The notes beneath the pieces are model-generated. The model made no database searches. It was not told the origin of the DNA and was given only the letters and a program-made list of their open reading frames with translations. Positions 1 to 8,368 of a stretch of DNA of 64,000 nt are shown here, piece by piece. Position 1 is the first letter of the stretch. Each line of letters starts with the position of its first letter. Origin of the DNA: Lunatimonas lonarensis (GTDB lineage: Bacteria; Bacteroidota; Bacteroidia; Cytophagales; Cyclobacteriaceae). The DNA is taken from positions 147,575-211,574 of the forward strand of contig NZ_AQHR01000022.1 of the NCBI RefSeq assembly GCF_000390185.1. Direction: 5' to 3'. The translations under genes were made by a program, and so were the position numbers.

Positions 1-1
1 A

Positions 2-151
2 ACCCTGCCGGAGATCGACGATACGAAAGCTAAAAAGCAAATGGACGGACGGCTGACGGTCATATTAGCAGCATCTGACGAAAACAAAGATCCGCAAGAA
101 GAGACCCAAGTAATAAACAACGGTTGGTTCTGCCCTCCAAATTGCGGTTGA
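2..151 (+). CDS. 3' end of a small protein of unknown function, truncated by the window edge
   Basis: An open frame runs from the first bases to a TGA at 149-151 and encodes 49 visible residues. The start lies outside the window, unless the internal ATG at 41 is used. The C-terminus is distinctive: NNGWFCPPNCG, with two cysteines four residues apart, after an acidic, hydrophilic stretch. The next gene begins six bases after this stop, so the two are probably co-transcribed with the two-component genes that follow. I recognise no family. A short Cys-containing tail could mean a secreted or modified peptide, a disulfide motif or a metal site, but none of these can be shown from the fragment. 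The frame is supported by its clean end and its spacing to the next gene. Confidence 0.5.
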   Translation, partial: TLPEIDDTKAKKQMDGRLTVILAASDENKDPQEETQVINNGWFCPPNCG

Positions 152-157
152 TTTGCC

Positions 158-856
158 ATGATTGAAATTCTACTCAAGCCCTACAACCTTTCTCTCTTGA
201 TTGGTCTTTTGGCTGCTATCGGCTATAGGATCCGCTATTTTCATGAAAAGGATAAAGTTCAATGGATTATTATTGGGCTACTTTTGTTCGTGGTATTCTT
301 TGAGTTCTACGCCTACCACCTTTTCAGTCAGAAAAAGTCAAACCTGATCGTTTACAATATCTGTTCGGTATTCCTGGAAACATTGATTTTGTTTGTCTAT
401 TTCCGACAGATAAGTACCTCTCTCTTACTAAAAAAATATACGATTGTTTTTCCAATAGTCTTTTTACTTTTTATCCTACTCAACCACTTTTTGTGGCAGC
501 CCTTCCTGACCTCCTACCAATCCTATTCCTTTTTCGTAGCGGCTATCGGGATCTGCTTATTTTGCTGCCTCTATTTTTGGGAAATCATCCGGTACAACCT
601 TTTTATAGATAAGCCTCTTTACGCAATGCCCCACTTTTGGAATGTTGCCGCCCTGTTAGCGTTTTTTTCCGCCGGCTTTTTGTATGCGCTTTCGGCAACC
701 AAGATTCAACTAATTATCGAGGAACAGCAGCGTTTTCTGACCATGCTATTAGCTTATCTAAATCAGTTTCTTGCTGGTTTTTTATACCTTGTATTGGGAT
801 TTTCTTATTGGATTGCCCGCATCCTTGCCCCTAAAAACCAACTAAAACCCAGTTGA
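158..856 (+). CDS. Seven-transmembrane protein of unknown function
   Basis: A 232-residue, highly hydrophobic protein with about seven membrane segments (roughly residues 12-28, 36-58, 64-85, 92-112, 121-143, 157-180 and 193-220) and almost no soluble domain. It lies between the truncated small gene (6 bp upstream) and a histidine kinase/response regulator pair on the same strand, so a sensory or membrane-partner role for the kinase is plausible but inferred. It resembles the 221-residue protein at 27488-28153 in length, topology and a P-x-F-W motif near residue 158 that follows an IIR motif. I recognise no enzymatic motif. The ATG at 158 is the only reasonable start. Confidence 0.75.
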   Translation: MIEILLKPYNLSLLIGLLAAIGYRIRYFHEKDKVQWIIIGLLLFVVFFEFYAYHLFSQKKSNLIVYNICSVFLETLILFVYFRQISTSLLLKKYTIVFPIVFLLFILLNHFLWQPFLTSYQSYSFFVAAIGICLFCCLYFWEIIRYNLFIDKPLYAMPHFWNVAALLAFFSAGFLYALSATKIQLIIEEQQRFLTMLLAYLNQFLAGFLYLVLGFSYWIARILAPKNQLKPS

Positions 857-992
857 CGCCGGTTTTTTCCCATTCAAAAAACATTCATCCCGCAACTTAA
901 TTTTTAGCAGAAAGGGGACGATAATTTAATCCCACGGACTTATCTTGCAGGTAAATAGACTTTCGATTCTCGCGTCCTGCAATTCCCCGCCC

Positions 993-1757
993 ATGGCAAC
1001 TGATGAGATTTCATTTGAACTTTTCATAATGCTGGTCGCCGGCATTGTGGGCTTGTTCCTAATGGCTGGATTTGTAGTTGCCATGGTATTGATACATAGG
1101 CAGCGCCAGGTCAAATCCCAACATAAAATGGCCTTACTTAAGGCCGAATATCAAAACACGCTACTGAACGTGGAAAAAGAAATCCGAGAAGACACGCTGC
1201 ACTATGTAAGTCAGGAACTCCACGACAACATCGGACAGATGCTGTCCCTTACGAAACTGGTACTAAGTAACCCGGACCCGGCTTCCATTTCAGAGGGCAA
1301 GCAACTCATCAATTCCATCATCAAAGAGGTGCGCAGCCTATCCAAATCAATCAATAGAGACTATATTAAAGACGTGGACTTTTTAGACTTTCTTTCGGAG
1401 GAATTGACAAAGATAGAAAGAAGTGGCTTTTGCAGGACGAATCTACGACACCCAACCCAACCCATTGTCCTCCAGGATGATAACAAAAAGCTTATTTTGA
1501 TCCGTCTCGTACAGGAATGCCTGAATAATTCCATAAAACATGCCGAGCCCAGTCTTATTGAAATCCATGTGGCCGAGCAAGAGGGTACGCTTCACCTCGA
1601 AATTTCCGACGATGGCAAGGGATTTGACCTAACGAAAGCTTCGAGCGGACTCGGGCTGAGAAACCTTCAATCACGGATGGAGGCCATCGCGGGAAGCCTA
1701 TCCCTCGATTCGACGCCGGGGCTTGGAACCCGCATACACATGTCACTGGCCATATAG
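993..1757 (+). CDS. Sensor histidine kinase, NarX/HisKA_3 type
   Basis: I chose the ATG at 993, giving 254 aa, because the frame upstream of it (open from 945) encodes no plausible protein and the membrane segment (residues 12-34) then follows a short N-terminus. There is one TM helix, a short coiled linker, and the HisKA_3 dimerisation box ELHDNIGQ with the phospho-acceptor His near residue 77. A HATPase domain follows, with an N-box (ECLNNSIKHA), a G1 box (DDGKGFD) and a G2 box (GLGLRNL). No separate sensor domain is present, so the input probably comes through the membrane or a partner such as the 7-TM protein upstream. The response regulator gene starts 26 bp downstream, and the two should form a phosphorelay. 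Signal and target genes are unknown. Confidence 0.9.
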   Translation: MATDEISFELFIMLVAGIVGLFLMAGFVVAMVLIHRQRQVKSQHKMALLKAEYQNTLLNVEKEIREDTLHYVSQELHDNIGQMLSLTKLVLSNPDPASISEGKQLINSIIKEVRSLSKSINRDYIKDVDFLDFLSEELTKIERSGFCRTNLRHPTQPIVLQDDNKKLILIRLVQECLNNSIKHAEPSLIEIHVAEQEGTLHLEISDDGKGFDLTKASSGLGLRNLQSRMEAIAGSLSLDSTPGLGTRIHMSLAI

Positions 1758-1783
1758 CAACCCCTGAATTCACCTAAACAACG

Positions 1784-2431
1784 ATGACCAAAACAACGAC
1801 CAAAATAGTGATGGCCGATGACCATAAGATGTTTGCCATCGGTATCGCCAACATCCTGAAAAGAGAACCGGATCTGGAGGTTGTGGCCGTTCACAATTCA
1901 GGTAAGCACGCCTTGGCTGATTTAGAGCGATATTCCGCGGATTTACTGCTCACGGACATGAACATGCCGGGTATGGATGGCATCGGGCTTATTCAGCAGG
2001 TAAAGAAAACGAATAAAACGATAAAAATCATCGTATTGTCTATGTACGACGATGAAGAGATTTTCAAGCGATGCCTCAAACACGGCGTTGACGCGTATGT
2101 ATTGAAAAATGCAGATCCTGATGAACTAATCTATACGATAAGGGAAGTGATGGAAAACCGGCATATCGCCGATTTTCAGCGGGTTCTGTATCAGGCGGAG
2201 GAAAGTCCCTACGAGGAACTGGATGCTTACAGGCTCAAGTTTAAACTGTCCCGCAGGGAAATCGAACTATTGCGATTTTTTGCCAAGGGCATGAGTAACC
2301 GGGAGGTGGCGGAGAAGCTAAACCTAAGCATTCATACCGTCGAAACCCACCGAAAACATATCCATACAAAACTACGGGTAACCAACATGTCGGAACTTAT
2401 CAAGAAGGCCATCGACATGGGGCTAGAGTGA
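1784..2431 (+). CDS. NarL/FixJ-family response regulator
   Basis: A 215-residue DNA-binding response regulator. The N-terminal receiver domain (about residues 5-122) shows the acidic pair DD at 12-13, the phosphorylatable Asp58 in LLLTDMNMPG, a Ser/Thr position in IIVLSMYDD and the Lys of VLKNADP. The C-terminal LuxR-type helix-turn-helix (about 148-210) contains SRREIELLRF and SNREVAEKLNLSIHTVETH. It is encoded 26 bp after the HisKA_3 kinase and is almost certainly its cognate partner. Phosphorylation would be expected to promote dimerisation and promoter binding. The two genes end convergently with psd, and no strong terminator is visible in the 48-bp gap. Confidence 0.93.
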   Translation: MTKTTTKIVMADDHKMFAIGIANILKREPDLEVVAVHNSGKHALADLERYSADLLLTDMNMPGMDGIGLIQQVKKTNKTIKIIVLSMYDDEEIFKRCLKHGVDAYVLKNADPDELIYTIREVMENRHIADFQRVLYQAEESPYEELDAYRLKFKLSRREIELLRFFAKGMSNREVAEKLNLSIHTVETHRKHIHTKLRVTNMSELIKKAIDMGLE

Positions 2432-2479
2432 TCCTTCGGCATTAACCAAAGAATTGCTACGCCAGCAGCGATCAAGAGA

Positions 2480-3145
2480 TCAGGCGCCTTTCAGCCTCGC
2501 GATGGGAGTAATGCCGCCACGGGTCTTTTGATCTGGGGTCACCAATACCTCTGCATCAAGAGGTAAAAAGACATCTACCCGAGACCCAAACTTGATGAAC
2601 CCGTATTCGTGTCCCTGAACTACCGGGTCACCCTCTTTGACGTACCATTTGATCCGTCTCGCCAGTGCGCCGGCTATTTGCCGCACCATAAGCTGTACAC
2701 CGTTGGGATGTTCAACAACCATGGACGTCCGTTCGTTTTCGGTACTGGACTTGGGATGCCAAGCAACGAGGTACTTGCCCGGGTGGTATTTGAAAAAACG
2801 GACAATCCCTGTGATTGGGGACCTGTTTACATGCACATTGATAGGAGACATAAAAATGGATACCTGCATCCTTTCATCTTTTAGAAACTCGTCCTCGGTT
2901 GTCCGTTCTATCACTACTACTTTTCCATCCGCAGGCGCATAGACAAGCTGTTGGTCATCGGGAATAGGTATGGTGGGGTTTCTGAAAAACTGCAAAACCA
3001 GCAAGTAAAAAACAATACTGATCAACATGATCACGTTCAGCAGGGTTTCATTTTCCCCCAAGAGCTGGTGAAGCCCAAAATTAACGCCCGCCAGGATGAT
3101 CAGCATCCAAAACAGCAGTGATTTTCCTTCTTTATGTATGGTCAT
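2480..3145 (-). CDS. psd: Phosphatidylserine decarboxylase
   Basis: Converts phosphatidylserine to phosphatidylethanolamine at the inner membrane. The 221-residue protein is of the short archaeal/Bacteroidota type: two N-terminal hydrophobic segments (about 9-25 and 35-53), then the catalytic domain. Self-cleavage to the pyruvoyl cofactor would occur in the FGSR motif at Ser188, leaving a small alpha chain of 34 residues. The ADGKV and SPINVHVNRSP motifs are typical of the family. It lies 58 bp downstream of cdsA on the same strand. Together they cover CDP-diacylglycerol formation and the last step to PE. Phosphatidylserine synthase is not in the window. Confidence 0.95.
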   Translation of the reverse strand: MTIHKEGKSLLFWMLIILAGVNFGLHQLLGENETLLNVIMLISIVFYLLVLQFFRNPTIPIPDDQQLVYAPADGKVVVIERTTEDEFLKDERMQVSIFMSPINVHVNRSPITGIVRFFKYHPGKYLVAWHPKSSTENERTSMVVEHPNGVQLMVRQIAGALARRIKWYVKEGDPVVQGHEYGFIKFGSRVDVFLPLDAEVLVTPDQKTRGGITPIARLKGA

Positions 3146-3203
3146 GTTTATATCGAATCGCTAGGTAGTACCTGTGCAAAAATATGGCTTTTTTTATAGT
3201 TGT

Positions 3204-4043
3204 TTAAAAAATTTTCAAAAATGCGACAATAAAGGGAGTAGAAAGCAGGAGTCCATCGAAGCGATCCATAAAACCACCGTGGCCGGGAAGACCGCGACCG
3301 GAATCCTTGATATCGATACTTCGCTTAAAAAGGGACTCGATAAGATCACCGTAGGTTCCCGCAATAATGATAATGGCTGCTATGCTAAACCACTGCCAAG
3401 GCTCCAGAACCAGAAAATGTCGGGAAATGAGATAGGTGACCGCCAACGCGGTAAAAGCCCCTCCCAAGCTGCCTTCCCAGGATTTTTTAGGGGAAACCCG
3501 CTCAAATAGCTTTGTCTTGCCAAATCGGGTACCCGCAAAATAAGCCCCCGAGTCGCTGGCCCAAAGAATCAGAAGCGAACCTACGATAATTTCGTAATGA
3601 AAGGTCTTATCAACGGCAAAAGCCGCTACCGTCAGTAAAGAAAACGGCACCGCCACGTAGAATATACCCAAAATGGTGTAAGCGATTCCAGTGAAGGGCT
3701 TTTTGTCAGACTTACGGTAAAGCTTGATAAAAAAGATCATGGAAACCAAGGGGAAAACCAGAAAGTAATACTGTATGGGTATAAGCTTCATCTCCTCCAA
3801 AAATGTCAGCATAAAGATCATCACCCCTATGAAGGTACCAAAGCTCTTTAGGGGCAGCATGCCATCCAATCCCGACAACTTATAGAATTCCATTTGGGTA
3901 AAGCCTAAAATGGTACCAAACACGACAAAATACGCCCACTCGCTGTAAATTAGGCTTCCTATGATTATCACCGCCCCTACAATTGCGGTGATTACACGTT
4001 GGACAAGATTACTATAGTTGCTTATATTAAAACGTGATCTCAT
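3204..4043 (-). CDS. cdsA: Phosphatidate cytidylyltransferase
   Basis: Makes CDP-diacylglycerol from phosphatidic acid and CTP, the branch-point precursor of membrane phospholipids. It has 279 residues with about eight membrane helices. The C-terminal third holds the family signature region SPKKSWEGSLGG, then GDLIESLFKRSIDIKDSG and LPGHGGFMDRFD, with the acidic residues that bind Mg2+. The start at 4043 overlaps the DUF2007 gene by 17 bp, so translational coupling is likely. It is followed by psd, consistent with a phospholipid-synthesis unit. Confidence 0.95.
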   Translation of the reverse strand: MRSRFNISNYSNLVQRVITAIVGAVIIIGSLIYSEWAYFVVFGTILGFTQMEFYKLSGLDGMLPLKSFGTFIGVMIFMLTFLEEMKLIPIQYYFLVFPLVSMIFFIKLYRKSDKKPFTGIAYTILGIFYVAVPFSLLTVAAFAVDKTFHYEIIVGSLLILWASDSGAYFAGTRFGKTKLFERVSPKKSWEGSLGGAFTALAVTYLISRHFLVLEPWQWFSIAAIIIIAGTYGDLIESLFKRSIDIKDSGRGLPGHGGFMDRFDGLLLSTPFIVAFLKIF

Positions 4044-4233
4044 GGGTTATGATGGTTATCGCCTGCATCACCTCATCGACCGAGGTCATGACCTCATATT
4101 TTCCGTGGATATGCCAAACGGACTCCTTTTTATTCAAGATTACGGCTGTTATGCCTTTTTCTGCCAATACTCCTTTGACGATTTCAGCCCGAATAGGTGA
4201 ATCGGTTTCGTACACCTTATGCCATTTCGCCAT
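4027..4233 (-). CDS. DUF2007-family small protein
   Basis: A 68-residue protein starting at the ATG at 4233 (MAKWHKVYETDSP). The open frame extends upstream to 4371, but that part only shadows the neighbouring protease gene. The pattern of a short N-terminal strand, a helix around AEIVKGVLAEKGI and a second strand-helix resembles DUF2007, a putative signal-transducing ferredoxin-like fold that often senses or binds small ligands. It overlaps the upstream CPBP gene by 17 bp (4217-4233) and the downstream cdsA by 17 bp (4027-4043), so all three are very likely coupled in translation. Its molecular role is unknown. Confidence 0.8.
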   Translation of the reverse strand: MAKWHKVYETDSPIRAEIVKGVLAEKGITAVILNKKESVWHIHGKYEVMTSVDEVMQAITIITHEITF

Positions 4234-5167
4234 TTGGTTTCTTTTGGGGGTAGATTCGGATAAAATACCGGGCACTGATTCCAAAAACGACCATTCCCAA
4301 CAGTATGTAGTGCCAGTACAACTCGGTAGTCTCCTCCAAGTTGAAGTCCACCATTTCCAGTTTTGCCCCAAAAATCATAAAAATGGTAAAGGTATTGTTC
4401 AAAACATGGGCAATGATGGGATAAACCAGACTTCCGGAATAGACATAAAGATAGCCAAAAAGCGCTCCAAGCATCAACCGGGGTACAAACCCATAAAACT
4501 GAAAGTGAATAGCGGAAAATACGGCTGCTGTAATCCATATACCCAAATGGAGATTTCCGGTATACTGGCTTATTTTGGGCTGCATAATACCCCGAAAAAG
4601 GTATTCCTCCCCTACTCCTGCCATGATACCTATAACAAATACACCCATCAGCAACTCTCCGGTACTGGCAAAATCGGTAATGAACAGCGTCAATTTCATC
4701 AATTCGTCTTCCTTTTCTTTTAGGATACGCTCCAGCCCCGCCAAGGCATCGGGAAATTGTACATGGGCATTTAAATAGACAAAAAGAGAGTTGACCATGA
4801 TAAAGCCACCAACGAGCGGAAGCAACACCATTAATCCCCTGAGCTGCACGCGCTCCAATTGCCTGGACAAATCCAAAGATCTTCTGTCCACGAAACGGAC
4901 AAATATCCAGCCCCCCAACAGAAAGGCGCCTCCGCCTCCTAAAGCTTGAATAAAAAGTAGGGCCATGCGAGCATTTTCATGGGTAGATTCGCCCACCATC
5001 ACCGCCATGATCTCCTTTAAAGGCAGTTCAAAAATCAGCGGCACCAATACGAGTGCGATTCCCTGCGTCACCAACAGTGCCCCAAACACGATCAAAAACA
5101 AGATCACGAATGAAAGGATCCAGTGGTGGTTTATCGGTCTTCCTGCTTTGTTTTCGTAGATTTCCAT
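4217..5167 (-). CDS. CPBP-family intramembrane metalloprotease
   Basis: A 316-residue membrane protein of the CAAX protease/Abi (CPBP) family. It has about eight hydrophobic helices. The putative zinc-site motifs lie in the C-terminal half: EEYLFRG, then FSAIHFQF, and finally HVLNN. Bacterial members act as intramembrane proteases or in bacteriocin self-immunity, and the substrate here is unknown. It heads a minus-strand unit with a DUF2007 gene, cdsA and psd, with overlapping ends, so a link to envelope or lipid homeostasis is plausible but inferred. The start at 5167 is the first ATG after the divergent spacer with dusB. Confidence 0.9.
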   Translation of the reverse strand: MEIYENKAGRPINHHWILSFVILFLIVFGALLVTQGIALVLVPLIFELPLKEIMAVMVGESTHENARMALLFIQALGGGGAFLLGGWIFVRFVDRRSLDLSRQLERVQLRGLMVLLPLVGGFIMVNSLFVYLNAHVQFPDALAGLERILKEKEDELMKLTLFITDFASTGELLMGVFVIGIMAGVGEEYLFRGIMQPKISQYTGNLHLGIWITAAVFSAIHFQFYGFVPRLMLGALFGYLYVYSGSLVYPIIAHVLNNTFTIFMIFGAKLEMVDFNLEETTELYWHYILLGMVVFGISARYFIRIYPQKKPNGEMA

Positions 5168-5268
5168 ATCTCGGAGTAAATTTACATCAAATCAACGTCC
5201 CTACAAGGCAAGGAGGCAATTACCCTTCATATTAATCCAACACGGGCGAATTAGTTTTGAGTAAAACC

Positions 5269-5298
5269 TTGATTTCAAGCCAAAATGCCCGAACTTTG
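5269..5298 (+). promoter_or_regulatory. Putative Bacteroidota-type promoter of dusB
   Basis: TTG at 5269-5271 and GAACTTTG at 5291-5298, 19 bp apart. This is one mismatch from the TAnnTTTG -7 consensus. Transcription would start just before the GTG at 5316. Confidence 0.5.
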
Positions 5299-5315
5299 CC
5301 AAAAAAAATCGAAAG

Positions 5316-6308
5316 GTGATAAAAATCGGTGATATAGCGTTGGGAGAGTTTCCGCTGTTGCTTGCCCCTATGGAAGATGTGAGTGATCCTCCCTTTAGGG
5401 CAGTTTGCAAAGAAAACGGGGCCGATCTGATGTTTACGGAGTTTATCAGTTCGGAAGGACTGATTCGGGATGCGACAAAGAGTGTACAGAAACTGGACAT
5501 CTTCGACTACGAAAAGCCTATAGGCATCCAGATCTTCGGAAACGAAATTGAATCCATGCGCGAGGCAGCGGCCATTGCGGCCGCCGCAAAACCCGACATC
5601 CTGGACATCAACTACGGCTGCCCGGTACATAAGGTCGCCTGCAAAGGCGCCGGCGCGGGTATTCTGTTGGACATCGATAAGATGGTTTCCATGACCGCAG
5701 AAATTGTTAAGGCCGTTGATATCCCGGTTACCGTCAAGACCCGCCTCGGTTGGGACGAGCATACCATCCGAATCCAAGAAGTGGTCGAAAGACTACAGGA
5801 TGTAGGTATTCAGGCCATCAGTATCCATGCCCGCACCCGCAAGCAGATGTACAAGGGACAGGCCCGTTGGGAATACTTGGCAGAGGTAAAAAACAACCCG
5901 AGGGTCAAAATTCCTGTCTTTGGAAATGGTGATGTAGATTCCCCGGAACGTGCCAAGGAATACAGAGAGAAGTACGGGGTGGATGGAATCATGATCGGAA
6001 GGGCCAGCATAGGATACCCTTGGATTTTTAATGAAATCAAGCACTATTTTGCTACCGGCGAGCTGTTGCCTGCCCCCGATCTGAATGAGCGGATCCGGGT
6101 CACCAAAAACCACCTGGATTTCAGTGTAAGGTGGAAAGGCGAAAAACTTGGCCTGCTCGAAATGCGAAGGCACTATACAAACTACTTCCGTGGAATGCCA
6201 AATTTCAAACCCTTCCGTACCGAGTTGGTAACCTCCGAGGATTATGGGCATGTCCTGGAACTGCTCGAAACCATAGGAAATGCATACGCAGACTACGAGT
6301 TCCAATAG
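5316..6308 (+). CDS. dusB: tRNA-dihydrouridine synthase
   Basis: An FMN-dependent enzyme that reduces specific uridines in the tRNA D-loop using NADPH. The 330-residue TIM-barrel protein shows the family hallmarks: LAPMEDVSDPPFR near the N-terminus, the catalytic Cys in NYGCPVHKV (about residue 106), VKTRLGWD, the IHARTR motif, GNGDV, and GIMIGRASIGYPWIF. It begins with GTG at 5316. No ATG lies close by in frame, and the residues from there match the family N-terminus. The gene is divergent from the CPBP/cdsA/psd unit. I call DusB from overall similarity; assignment among Dus subfamilies by eye is less secure. Confidence 0.93.
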   Translation: MIKIGDIALGEFPLLLAPMEDVSDPPFRAVCKENGADLMFTEFISSEGLIRDATKSVQKLDIFDYEKPIGIQIFGNEIESMREAAAIAAAAKPDILDINYGCPVHKVACKGAGAGILLDIDKMVSMTAEIVKAVDIPVTVKTRLGWDEHTIRIQEVVERLQDVGIQAISIHARTRKQMYKGQARWEYLAEVKNNPRVKIPVFGNGDVDSPERAKEYREKYGVDGIMIGRASIGYPWIFNEIKHYFATGELLPAPDLNERIRVTKNHLDFSVRWKGEKLGLLEMRRHYTNYFRGMPNFKPFRTELVTSEDYGHVLELLETIGNAYADYEFQ

Positions 6309-6403
6309 TGTTTTTTGCAAGCTGTACCGATGAATAGCTTTTTCTTCACGTTAACCACTTAATTCTTGCCGTTTCGATCGGTACAAAGAATGGTCTTCTC
6401 TTT

Positions 6404-7321
6404 ATGACAAAATCAGACCCGAATAACCATCAGCTAAAGAGTTGGCTTCTTTTGGTCCTGCTTTCGTTGATATGGGGGAGCTCGTTCATTCTGATTAAGA
6501 AATCCCTGCCCGTCTTTTCCCCCGGAGAGGTGGGTGCATTCCGCATTGTAGCTGCCGGATTGGTATTATTACCTGTAGCCATGCCCTTGGTAAAAACACT
6601 GAACCGTAGGCAGGTAAAGTTCCTGCTGATCATCGGCTTGGTGGGTAGTTTCATCCCTTCTTTCCTTTTCGCTACCGCACAAACCAGACTGCCAAGCTCG
6701 CTGACCGGCGTTCTGAACGCACTTACCCCCTTGATGGTTGTCTTGATAGGAGCTTGGCTCTTTGGATCCCTAATCTCGCGTAGAAATGCGCTCGGGCTCC
6801 TGATTGCTTTTGTTGGAGTGGCCATCCTTATTCTTTACCGGGCGGACAGCGGGTGGAACCTGTTTGCAGGGATAAACCACTATGCCTTATTCGTATTGGC
6901 GGCCACGGTTTGTTACGGCTTTAATGTAAACATCATCAAATTTAAGCTGGCAGAACTCAGGCCTGTGGCCATTACAGCAATTTCATTGATGATGGTTCTG
7001 CCGATGGCGGCCATTTATCTTTTTGCGTTTACGCGGTTTTCGTTCAAGATTGTCCATGTACAGGGGGCTTGGCTGCCCGCTTGCTACATTGCCACACTTG
7101 GCGTAGTGGGAACCGCACTTGCACTTATCATCTTCAACACGATGGTCAAACTGGTATCTCCTGTATTTGCGAGTACCGTTACCTACTTGATACCAATTGT
7201 TGCCATCGCCTGGGGGGTATGGGATGGCGAATCCCTACTTCCTTGGCATTATATTGGCATTGCAGCGGTAATTTTGGGTGTGTGGGTGGGCAATCGGAGA
7301 CCAAAATTGCCAAAGTCCTAG
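6404..7321 (+). CDS. EamA/DMT-family transporter
   Basis: A 305-residue inner-membrane protein with about ten TM helices in two EamA repeats (roughly residues 12-145 and 160-300). The first repeat carries the typical SLIWGSSFILIKKS and the second a FNVNIIKF region. Family members export amino acids or other metabolites, and substrates cannot be read from sequence. The gene stands about 95 bp after dusB and 44 bp before the MscS gene on the same strand, so it may share transcripts with either. No specific regulatory site was recognised. Confidence 0.9.
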   Translation: MTKSDPNNHQLKSWLLLVLLSLIWGSSFILIKKSLPVFSPGEVGAFRIVAAGLVLLPVAMPLVKTLNRRQVKFLLIIGLVGSFIPSFLFATAQTRLPSSLTGVLNALTPLMVVLIGAWLFGSLISRRNALGLLIAFVGVAILILYRADSGWNLFAGINHYALFVLAATVCYGFNVNIIKFKLAELRPVAITAISLMMVLPMAAIYLFAFTRFSFKIVHVQGAWLPACYIATLGVVGTALALIIFNTMVKLVSPVFASTVTYLIPIVAIAWGVWDGESLLPWHYIGIAAVILGVWVGNRRPKLPKS

Positions 7322-7365
7322 CGGAAATTGGTTAGTGTCTGTATTAATGTTTACTTTTAAATTCC

Positions 7366-8280
7366 ATGTTTGAAAATTTCCTGAACATCGACAAAGTAAT
7401 CCTCAACCGACTGATACAGACGGTTTTGGTAATAATCGTAATCCTACTGATCAACAAACTATCGGTAAAATTCATCTACCGCGGTGATTCGGAGGAGATG
7501 CGAAAGCAGTATCACTGGCGGAAGGTGGTCGAATACACGACTTCCGTGATAGGGCTGCTCATTATCGGCAATTTATGGGTGAGCAACTTTCAGTCGATTA
7601 CCACCTTTTTGGGGTTGCTGTCCGCCGGTATAGCGATTGCTTTGAAGGATATCTTTGTGAACATTGCCGGGTGGGCATTTATCTACCTCCGAAAACCGTT
7701 CGATGTAGGCGATCGGATCGAGATCGGCGGCATCCGGGGCGATGTGATCGATCTGCGGCTTTTTCAGTTTAGCCTGCTGGAGATCGGCAACTGGGTAGAC
7801 GCCGACCAGAGCACAGGTAGGGTGATCCATATTCCAAATGGCAGGGTTTTTCTAGATCCACAGGCGAATTATACCATTGGATTTAATTTCATCTGGAATG
7901 AACAGACCATTTTCATTACGCTGCGCAGTGACTTCAAAAAAGCCAAAACAATTCTTTTGGAGATATTAAACGAACACCTCAAGGATGAAATCATAAAGGC
8001 GGAAAAGGAGTTTAAACGGGCAAAGCACGAACACCTGATTGTATACAAGCAATTTACTCCCATGGTATTCACCAGTATCACCGAGCGTGGGATCCAGCTT
8101 TCCATGCGGTACCTTTGCAACCCAAAGAAGCGGAGAATGCTGACCCATGCGATTACCGAATCGATTTTGGAAAGACTGGGCCCCGAAGACAATATACGCA
8201 TCGCCTATCCTACCTCCACGGTATTGGTACACCAGGACCAGGTGCATCCGGCCACTCATCCAAAGGAAGGAAAAACCTAG
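7366..8280 (+). CDS. Small-conductance mechanosensitive channel, MscS family
   Basis: A 304-residue channel with three predicted N-terminal membrane helices (about 13-30, 53-70 and 78-108). The pore-lining TM3 region has Ala/Gly-rich character (GLLSAGIAIALKDIF), followed by the conserved FIYLRKPFDVGDRIEIGG beta-domain entry. A cytoplasmic vestibule domain makes up the rest. MscS channels open on membrane tension to release solutes during hypo-osmotic shock. It starts 44 bp after the DMT transporter gene. The short direct repeat downstream separates it from glyS. Confidence 0.9.
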   Translation: MFENFLNIDKVILNRLIQTVLVIIVILLINKLSVKFIYRGDSEEMRKQYHWRKVVEYTTSVIGLLIIGNLWVSNFQSITTFLGLLSAGIAIALKDIFVNIAGWAFIYLRKPFDVGDRIEIGGIRGDVIDLRLFQFSLLEIGNWVDADQSTGRVIHIPNGRVFLDPQANYTIGFNFIWNEQTIFITLRSDFKKAKTILLEILNEHLKDEIIKAEKEFKRAKHEHLIVYKQFTPMVFTSITERGIQLSMRYLCNPKKRRMLTHAITESILERLGPEDNIRIAYPTSTVLVHQDQVHPATHPKEGKT

Positions 8281-8288
8281 TTGGGAAA

Positions 8289-8315
8289 GGCCTCCCAGCC
8301 AATAGGCCTCCCAGC
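8289..8315. repeat. Short tandem direct repeat GGCCTCCCAGC
   Basis: Two exact copies of an 11-mer at 8289-8299 and 8305-8315, separated by CAATA. They are flanked by an inverted pair, TTGGGA (8281-8286) and TCCCAA (8317-8322). They lie in the spacer after the MscS gene. The region could fold as an imperfect hairpin, but no T-tract follows. Function unknown. Confidence 0.6.
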
Positions 8316-8333
8316 GTCCCAAAAACTAAACCC

Positions 8334-8363
8334 TTGTACAATATCACTTTTTAACTAATTTTG
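8334..8363 (+). promoter_or_regulatory. Putative promoter of glyS
   Basis: TTG at 8334-8336, a 19-bp spacer and TAATTTTG at 8356-8363, a full match to TAnnTTTG. The box ends only five bases before the glyS ATG at 8369, implying a leaderless or nearly leaderless mRNA. Confidence 0.6.
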
Positions 8364-8368
8364 CGGCT

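Noticed and set aside
4034..4723. 229-residue plus-strand frame
   Set aside because: It lies antisense to the CPBP protease and DUF2007 genes and has low-quality, His/Gln-rich composition.
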